Positions 5,326-5,584 of a stretch of 5,584 nt of DNA are shown piece after piece (positions within the stretch are counted from its first letter, which is position 1; each line of letters opens with the position of its first letter). This DNA is from ZC4RG20 sp035760685. Its GTDB lineage: Bacteria > Pseudomonadota > Gammaproteobacteria > Steroidobacterales > Rariloculaceae. The position numbers were made by a program, and so were the translations under genes. The stretch is from NCBI GenBank assembly GCA_035760685.1, contig DASTSM010000011.1:1-5584 (forward strand), given 5' to 3'. Under the pieces are notes generated by a model, which ran no database searches, had not been told where the DNA came from, and saw only the letters and a program-made list of their open reading frames with translations.

Positions 5326-5584
5326 TGGCCGTCGGCGCGGGATCGCAGCTTCCCGAGAGCAGAGGGCTCCGGCGCATCGCGAGCGCGCCCCTCGCCTTGT
5401 TTGCGCGCCTGCGCCGAGGCGATGCGGCGGATGCGGCCGCGCTCGGCAAGCTCGGCCTCGTCGTCGCGGCCGGCGCGCTGCTGCCGCTCGCGTTCGCGCC
5501 GTTCGAATGGTTCTGGCTCGCCCCCCTCTCCTATGCCGTGCTCTTCCTCGCCTGGCGGCACGCGCGGCCCGCCGCCGCCATCAG
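5325..5584 (+). CDS. lnt: Apolipoprotein N-acyltransferase Lnt (N-terminal part, cut by the window end)
   Basis: Lnt is the inner-membrane enzyme that adds the third acyl chain to the N-terminal cysteine of lipoproteins. Only 86 codons are present (family about 500-520), which excludes the catalytic nitrilase-like domain, so the call rests on position and on the first membrane segments. The ATG overlaps the corC stop (ATG at 5325-5327) and GAAGG at 5317-5321 is a short-spaced ribosome site. About 40 polar or basic residues come first, then a hydrophobic run LGLVVAAGALLPLAFAPFEW and a second one beginning FWLAPLSYAVLFLAWRHARP; the LAFAPF motif and following tryptophans are typical of the Lnt N-terminus. 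Lnt directly after corC is the standard order in E. coli (ybeX-lnt). The basic stretch before the first helix is somewhat longer than in E. coli. Confidence 0.88.
   Translation, partial: MAVGAGSQLPESRGLRRIASAPLALFARLRRGDAADAAALGKLGLVVAAGALLPLAFAPFEWFWLAPLSYAVLFLAWRHARPAAAI

Noticed and set aside
1..5584. Mobile elements, phage genes, CRISPR arrays, tRNA or rRNA genes
   Set aside because: All coding sequence is accounted for by conserved housekeeping genes of uniform codon use, and no repeat array, terminal inverted repeats or RNA-gene signatures were seen.

Overview
The window comes from a GC-rich proteobacterial chromosome, most likely a gammaproteobacterium. Codons end overwhelmingly in G or C. 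The downstream genes follow the order miaB - phoH-like (ybeZ) - ybeY - corC (ybeX) - lnt, which is classic for Gammaproteobacteria, and uvrA and ssb diverge from one control region as they do in E. coli and its relatives. I cannot name the genus.

Layout. Positions 1-721 hold the N-terminal 240 codons of uvrA on the minus strand, running off the left edge. Positions 722-1025 are a 304-base divergent control region with plausible promoters, hairpins and a 10-base motif repeated in front of both genes. From 1026 to the right edge everything is on the plus strand and tightly packed: ssb (1026-1466), miaB (1495-2847), a PhoH-like ATPase (2840-3829), ybeY (3826-4419, or 3967-4419 if the shorter start is right), corC/ybeX (4468-5325) and the first 86 codons of lnt (5325 onward, cut by the window end). 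Gaps are 48 bases or less, three junctions overlap, and no terminator is visible, so the six genes could be one operon led by ssb.

How they work together. uvrA and ssb serve DNA repair and single-strand handling. MiaB modifies tRNA position 37. The PhoH-like ATPase and YbeY form the known RNA-processing and ribosome-quality pair. CorC is an ion-transport-associated CBS protein and Lnt completes lipoprotein acylation in the inner membrane. This is a housekeeping region with no phage, transposon, CRISPR or RNA gene. I found no undescribed system. The points most worth a second look are a possible 47-residue arginine-rich N-terminal extension on YbeY, the direct joining of ssb to the miaB-lnt cluster, and small structures in the uvrA/ssb control region.
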